The notes under the pieces: generated by a model | What the model was told of the DNA's origin: nothing | Database searches by the model: none | The model's input: the letters and a program-made list of their open reading frames with translations, nothing else | Translations under genes and position numbers: made by a program | Origin: Gnomoniopsis sp. IMI 355080 | Taxonomy: Eukaryota > Ascomycota > Sordariomycetes > Diaporthales > Gnomoniaceae | Assembly: GCA_027946555.1 (NCBI GenBank) | Contig: JAPEVC010000354.1 | Span: 1-24,551 of the forward strand | Direction: 5' to 3' | Length of the DNA: 24,551 nt | In this document: positions 20,240-24,551 of the stretch, in pieces | Position numbering within the stretch: the stretch's first letter is position 1 | Layout of the letters: every line of letters starts with the position of its first letter

Positions 20240-20436
20240 GGTTGGGGATGGAGGATGCACGATCAGTTGAAGATGAGGCCCATATGGAAAATGACATACC
20301 ATGTGAAAGCGAAAGCAGTCATAATGAAAAGACAAGTTTCCCTTGTTCTAGTGATGGTAGATGTGGGCGGGCCATGCTGTTTGTGAGTGCATGGGATATT
20401 GTATTAGAAATTCGCCGCCCGTACCGCGACAATAGC

Positions 20437-21177
20437 TCACTCTTGGTTCCGGGCCGCAATGACTTCCTTCAACCGAACAAGACGGCCATCCAACCATGCC
20501 TTGTGCCACGCCTCTATCTTACCTCCCAAGACCTGCACTTTCTTTGGATCCAATAGAATAGTGCCTCTCGCGACGACAGTGCCTTTCTTGAGCAAGATCT
20601 TGGCGCCAATACTGAGCGTGCCGATGACGATCTCGGGTATGCGCACAAGTTCGAGTCCGTAGACCTTTTGCCCCTTGGAATCCTGCAGCACCAAGCGATG
20701 CGTTGCATTCTTGGTACTGGGCGCAGGCTCGGCCTGAGGACGCGCGGTAGCTTCTGGAGGCCTGGTACCGGCCAACTCCTCGCCGCCCTCGTTGTTGACG
20801 GGCAGCCGAATGACCTCTCGCCCACGAGTCTGCTCGCCGCGTTCTATGGCCTCAAGCTCGGCAATTTCCTCCGACCTGCTCCGCGAGAGATTCTCAATGT
20901 CGACGACCTGTGCGTAGACGTCGCTGGCGAGATGGGTCTCCTTGACTGTGGGCGTGGTGATAGCACTGGGGAAGCAGAGCATGGAGATCCTTGTGCTGTC
21001 CAGGAGGCCCGAAGTGGTGAGATCTGAGGCGAGAAGGCGGGTTTTGGCGGTCATCACCAGCGAGGGGAGAGGTGGTGGAGGATTGCGGGAGGAGATGAGG
21101 GTCTGAAGCCACGTTTCGGAAGAGGGAGGAAGGGCATGGCATTGCAGTTGGGCCCGAAGTTGAGTTGTAAGGCTCAT
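20437..21177 (-). CDS. RMI1: RMI1, RecQ-mediated genome instability protein 1
   Basis: The OB-fold partner of the Sgs1/BLM helicase and Top3 (STR/BTR complex), which dissolves double Holliday junctions. A single exon gives 246 residues from the ATG at 21177, whose product begins MSLTTQLRAQL, like other fungal RMI1 proteins. The N-terminal helical part with a WLQTLISSR segment is followed by an OB fold split by a charged insert (about residues 90-160). The conserved half reads THRLVLQDSKGQKVYGLEL, then IGAKILLKKG, RGTILLDPKKVQVLGG and the closing helix EAWHKAW. An in-frame ATG at 21222 would add a 15-residue Ala-rich extension encoded by a CTG-type repeat. I consider the inner start more likely. 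The C-terminal OB2 domain of animal RMI1 is absent, as is normal in fungi. Confidence 0.88.
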   Translation of the reverse strand: MSLTTQLRAQLQCHALPPSSETWLQTLISSRNPPPPLPSLVMTAKTRLLASDLTTSGLLDSTRISMLCFPSAITTPTVKETHLASDVYAQVVDIENLSRSRSEEIAELEAIERGEQTRGREVIRLPVNNEGGEELAGTRPPEATARPQAEPAPSTKNATHRLVLQDSKGQKVYGLELVRIPEIVIGTLSIGAKILLKKGTVVARGTILLDPKKVQVLGGKIEAWHKAWLDGRLVRLKEVIAARNQE

Positions 21178-21183
21178 GATGGC

Positions 21184-21219
21184 GGCTGCTAGTGCTGCTG
21201 CTGGTGCTGCTGCTGCTGG
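21184..21219. repeat. GCT/GCN trinucleotide repeat at the 5' end of RMI1
   Basis: Imperfect GCT repeats on the + strand read as AGC/GCA on the RMI1 strand. They would encode polyalanine if translation began at 21222. Slippage here would change either the 5' untranslated region or an N-terminal Ala tract. Confidence 0.7.
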
Positions 21220-21222
21220 CAA

Positions 21223-21724
21223 TCTTGGTGGTCAAGACTGGCGGTCGTTTGGAGTTGCAGTCATATCTCTTGTCTGTCCTTGCCGCATATCGAGGAGGTC
21301 ATTCCCATATTGACAACGCAACGTGGGTTTGCGTAATTGCTTGAGAACGTTAGATAGTTATCGATGACGAGAATTTGCCTTGGCCCTAATAGAACCGGTC
21401 CTCATGTGTGAAGTAATGCCATCCAGACTTTGGAGAAGAAGCGGCGCGTGTGGGACGCGTCTTCACGTGCTGATAGTGGAGTTGACACGGGAAACGCTCC
21501 GTTAAGTGCATATCTGGGGTACATACTACATAGTATACGTAACCATATGTCCAGACCCTTGTCAAGGAGCCGCCTCCCATACCACCCCTCCCCTCGCCTC
21601 TCTCCCCCTACCGCTACTTAACAGTACTAGAGGTACTCTCACGTTGAAACTCACCTTGACTACGACGGCGACGACGACGACTTCTTCTCATGTTTTCAAG
21701 TTCCTTCCACCACATCACCAAACA
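21223..21724. promoter_or_regulatory. Shared divergent promoter, RMI1 / VPS51
   Basis: About 500 bases between divergent genes. The VPS51-proximal part (21575-21620) is strongly pyrimidine-rich, typical of a fungal transcription start region. Several short CGA/CGACG repeats lie just upstream of the VPS51 ATG. No further element was recognised. Confidence 0.5.
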
Positions 21725-22662
21725 ATGTCCACCATAGCCACCCCTCGCGATCCTTCTTCCCTGCGTCGCAATAATTCATTTGTCGGTACACCCACATCAT
21801 CAACGCGGCCCAGTCTCGACATTCCTCGATCCAGCACCAGCTCGCCCAATCCCGGCAGTGGTCCCATTCCGCCCTTGCCCAACAAACGAAACAACCGTGC
21901 TGCCCTTCGCGAGTATTACAAGCTCAAGAATACGCAAGCCCCTGCGGCTCCGCCACTGCTCGAGGTCACAGACACAGATTCTGTCGGGGATGCGAACGAG
22001 TCTTCATACTCGGAAGTGCCCCTCTCGGAGATAGACGCCGAGGGTTTTGACGCCGATGCATTTGTCAAGGCTAAGTTGAAGGATACCAGCCTGGAGGATC
22101 TCTTGAAAACATACACCAGAGTCTTGGGCGAGATACGGGCTTTGGACGCCGAGAAGAAGGCTTTGGTATATGACAACTACAGCAAACTCATCACTGCTAC
22201 TGAGACTATACGCAAGGTGAACCACCCCCACCAATCCGCCTGCCTCCTGCCGACCCCGAACTTACACTAATCCGGCCATGACAGATGCGAGCAAACATGG
22301 ACCCCTTGAATCCTATGGCCTCGACACTAGACCCCGCCATTGCCCAGATTTATTCTCAGGCCTCAGCCATCCGGGAAACGATGCGCCGGTCAGCCCCAAA
22401 GCCCGAGGAGATGGAAAGGGTCGAGGCCGAACGGGCAAGGAAGAGAAGAACCAGAGAGCTTGTCAGCGAGGTGCTCGAGACGCCGGCACGAGTACGGAAT
22501 CTGGTACAAGAGGGCAAATTCGAGGAAGCAGAAGAGACTTGGAGGTTGTCCAGAAAGCTTCTCTTGAAATGGAAGGAGAGAGGCCTGGGCGGTGGAGACA
22601 TTGACACATGTCTGGCAGAAGGAGAGGCTGCCCTAAGAGGCGAATTAGCATCCGCGGCATAG
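21725..22662 (+). CDS. VPS51: VPS51, GARP complex subunit (Vps51/Vps67 family)
   Basis: A subunit of the Golgi-associated retrograde protein complex, which tethers endosome-derived vesicles at the late Golgi. Exons 21725-22216 and 22285-22662 flank a 68-base phase-0 intron (donor GTGAAC, ACACTAA branch region, acceptor GACAG). The product is 289 residues, the short fungal form. The N-terminal 55 residues are S/P-rich and disordered, then RAALREYYKLK, then the domain core FDADAFVKAKLKDTSLEDLL. A coiled coil covers about 120-240 (LDAEKKALVYDNYSKLITAT, RVEAERARKRRTREL). Its stop lies only 68 bases from the stop of the facing NIF3 gene. Confidence 0.9.
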
Positions 22663-22730
22663 TAGCACATAACGTCTGCATTGATACCCCTGATCGTGCG
22701 ATGGGCACGCCCTGTGTTTTCAAATTGCCA

Positions 22731-23925
22731 TCAGGCCGGGCCAGCAGCCAGATTCTCCACGTCCCATATCTTGAAAGGATCGGTGTCCTCCTCGCTAACC
22801 AGGACTTTGGCTTGCGTGTCCACTTTCTGAAGCTCCGCTTCCAAGGCTGGCTGCATCCGCTGTCGTAGATAGGCCCGCTCTGAATTGCTATGAAACACCG
22901 TAATGACCACCTTGTTCTCCATGACTGCACGGAGGGCATTGTGGTGGGTCATCTCCCCAGTCACCAAGACGTCGACAGCTGCATTCTTGAGGACGTCGAA
23001 TCCTGAGCCCGCACACACAGCGACAGACTGCACCGTCCTTGTTGCCAGATCTGGCTGCTTGGGTGCGGCGACCATGAAGTATTTGATGCCACCCAGGCCC
23101 TTGGCCAGGCGCTGAAGAAGATCAGTTACTGGGATGGGATGGGCGAACTCGACCTTTCGGCCGTAGCCGGCGCCCTCAAATCCAGCTGGAGGCGGCGCTG
23201 CGGTGGGCTGGCAGCACGTGCGGGACTTGCTCTCTTGCGGAGAAGACAAGATATCTGCGAGCCAGTCGTTGAGACCACCGGGGACCGCATCGACAGCTGT
23301 GTGAGGACAGTAAACAGCGATGTTTCTTTGGGCAAGCTGCAAGAGAATCCGCTGTTGAGGGTCCGTTACATCGACGGACTTGAGGCCCCTGAAAATGAAA
23401 GGATCTACGTCGGCAAATCAATGAGCTGGGATAAATCGGTCATTACCGGGATATTGACTGCGGAACCACGTACGGTAGCTCACGACCATCGAGGCTTTTT
23501 TGTTCACTGCCTCCTGGGCAACAGCGGGACTGAGGTCGTTTGTAAGCAACACCGTCTTCTCGTCAGCAGTAACCTGAAGACCCAGGGCCTTTTGGCCGTT
23601 CGCATCCATGTTGCCGAGTAAGAGGCCTACGTTGTCCCAAGCTCTGTCGGCAACCTCCTCTGGGTATCTTGGAGCAGATCCGTCAGTGTCACGCTTGCAG
23701 AGGCGAGAAGGAGTGGGTGAGGAACATTAATTACAGTGCTCTCATGGCACGCACAACAGACTGTGTAAAGGGTGCATTCTGAGGCGTCGCTGACGCGGTG
23801 GATGCCATGTTGGCGATGTGTCTAGTCGATACAGACGGTGCTGATGGGATCCTCGTCGGGGTGGACACGGTGTGTCGGCAGTTGCGTCTAAGGAATGGTA
23901 GAATCGCCGCTCGACCGAGAGACAT
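22731..23925 (-). CDS. NIF3: NIF3-like metal-binding protein (NIF3/DUF34 family)
   Basis: A member of the conserved NIF3 family, which binds two metal ions; its biochemical role is unsettled. Exons (minus strand) are 23735-23925, 23474-23667 and 22731-23404, with introns of 67 and 69 bases. The splice model restores the family blocks AWDNVGLLLGN, VVSYHPFIFRGLK, CPHTAVDAVPGGLNDWLAD and VTGEMTHHNAL; the HP, HT and HH positions match the family's metal ligands. Length is 352 residues from 23925 or 313 from the second in-frame ATG at 23808. The first 39 residues (MSLGRAAILPFLRRNCRH and on) are rich in Arg and Ser, lack acidic residues and look like a mitochondrial presequence. The shorter start matches many family members. 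Convergent with VPS51 and divergent from a BolA gene. Confidence 0.92.
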
Positions 23926-24411
23926 CTGTCAGTGGGTTTGCACAGTGGTACGTGGACTTGCGGGAGGTATCAAGGAAATGAAGAAAAGGCTGTTGTTGAA
24001 GATGCAATTGGGCAATCGACTAGGCTCGGTTTACAGCATACCCAGCACTCGATACTGGATAGCAGCATATCGTCTTATCTAGACTCAGTCAATCGGCGCA
24101 TCTCCTGCTTTCAACAGGAAACAATTGACCCCAAGTCATACATACTCCATAAGAATAAGTCACTTGCAGGGCTCTCAATGCCTCTTGTCCTGCATATCTC
24201 AGCACAGCTTGTGCGATCTTCAAGGCCAGACCACTTACAAACGTCCATTTCCATCCTACTACTGGCCAGTGGCTTGTGAAAGAGCAGACGACGTCACCAA
24301 ACAATTACACTTTTGGGGCTGCCCCTCTCTCTTCTCTCTTCTCTCACCTCTCTCATCTCTTGTCTGGTCAACTCTAGACACAACTTGATTGGCCAAAACA
24401 TCACAACTGCT
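23926..24411. promoter_or_regulatory. Shared divergent promoter, NIF3 / BolA gene
   Basis: 486 bases between divergent start codons. The part nearest the BolA gene (24322-24364) is a CT-rich tract of TCTCTT-type repeats, probably the transcription start region. No TATA box is clear. Confidence 0.5.
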
Positions 24412-24551
24412 ATGGAGGGCCAGTCAATATCTGAAGACTCGCTCAAGACTGCCATCACTGAGCGACTGAAGGCGGTCCATGTGGACATTACCGATATGTC
24501 TGGTTTGTCAGCATACTGCTGCCCCCTCTCTCGCCCTCCAAGGCACCCCCC
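24412..24551 (+). CDS. bol2: BolA-like protein, 5' end only (partial)
   Basis: BolA proteins work with monothiol glutaredoxins in Fe-S cluster trafficking and iron sensing. Only the first exon is in the window: 24412-24502, thirty residues plus one base. It reads through LKTAITERLKAV, then VHVDITDMSG, which matches the start of the BolA fold. A phase-1 intron appears to begin at 24503 with GTTTGT, and the next codons lie beyond the edge. The DMSG ending fits the cytosolic Bol2/Fra2 branch (D-x-SGGCG), not the mitochondrial Bol1 branch. Family call is good; subtype is tentative because the diagnostic Cys is not visible. Confidence 0.75.
   Translation, partial: MEGQSISEDSLKTAITERLKAVHVDITDMSGLSAYCCPLSRPPRHP

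Noticed and set aside
20894..21235. Minus-strand frame beginning with a Ser/Thr run over the RMI1 start
   Set aside because: It overlaps RMI1 in another frame. The Ser run is only the trinucleotide repeat read in a different phase.
1..24551. CRISPR arrays, tRNA or rRNA genes, intact transposons, secondary-metabolite cluster
   Set aside because: No regularly spaced repeats, no tRNA-like B box with acceptor stem, no transposase or reverse-transcriptase motifs, and no biosynthetic core enzymes were seen on either strand.

Overview
The window looks like chromosomal DNA of a filamentous ascomycete (Pezizomycotina). Spliceosomal introns are 51-98 bases with fungal donors (GTAAGT, GTGAGT, GTATGT) and CTAAC/CTGAC branch points. 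Every recognisable gene is a typical fungal housekeeping or cell-wall gene. I see no bacterial, viral or intact transposon genes.

Layout. Bases 1-3400 are gene-poor, hold homopolymer C/G tracts, and contain nothing I can name. Bases 3576-8979 (+) encode a large, intron-rich, GPI-anchored Ser/Thr-rich cell-wall protein (about 1534 residues by my splice model). Its stalk comes from ten small exons in series, all multiples of three and all bounded by phase-2 introns. After a non-coding stretch with a duplicated promoter element (9859-9880 and 9983-10004) comes thi4 (10581-11695, +), thiazole synthase. Its 5' leader carries a fungal TPP riboswitch split across a splice donor, plus upstream reading frames.

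The rest is a compact block of housekeeping genes, alternately convergent and divergent: UTP22 (12091-15468, -; ribosome biogenesis), SKI3 (15956-20239, +; cytoplasmic RNA decay), RMI1 (20437-21177, -; genome stability), VPS51 (21725-22662, +; GARP tethering complex), NIF3 (22731-23925, -; with a possible mitochondrial form) and the first exon of a BolA-family gene (24412 to beyond the window edge, +).

The genes do not form one pathway. Three gene pairs share intergenic promoters: UTP22/SKI3 (both RNA metabolism), RMI1/VPS51, and NIF3/BolA. The points most worth following up are the serial symmetric exon array in the cell-wall gene, the thi4 riboswitch architecture with its predicted competing helix, and the twin CCG-N4-CGG elements upstream of thi4. 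No complete, clearly novel multi-gene system was found.
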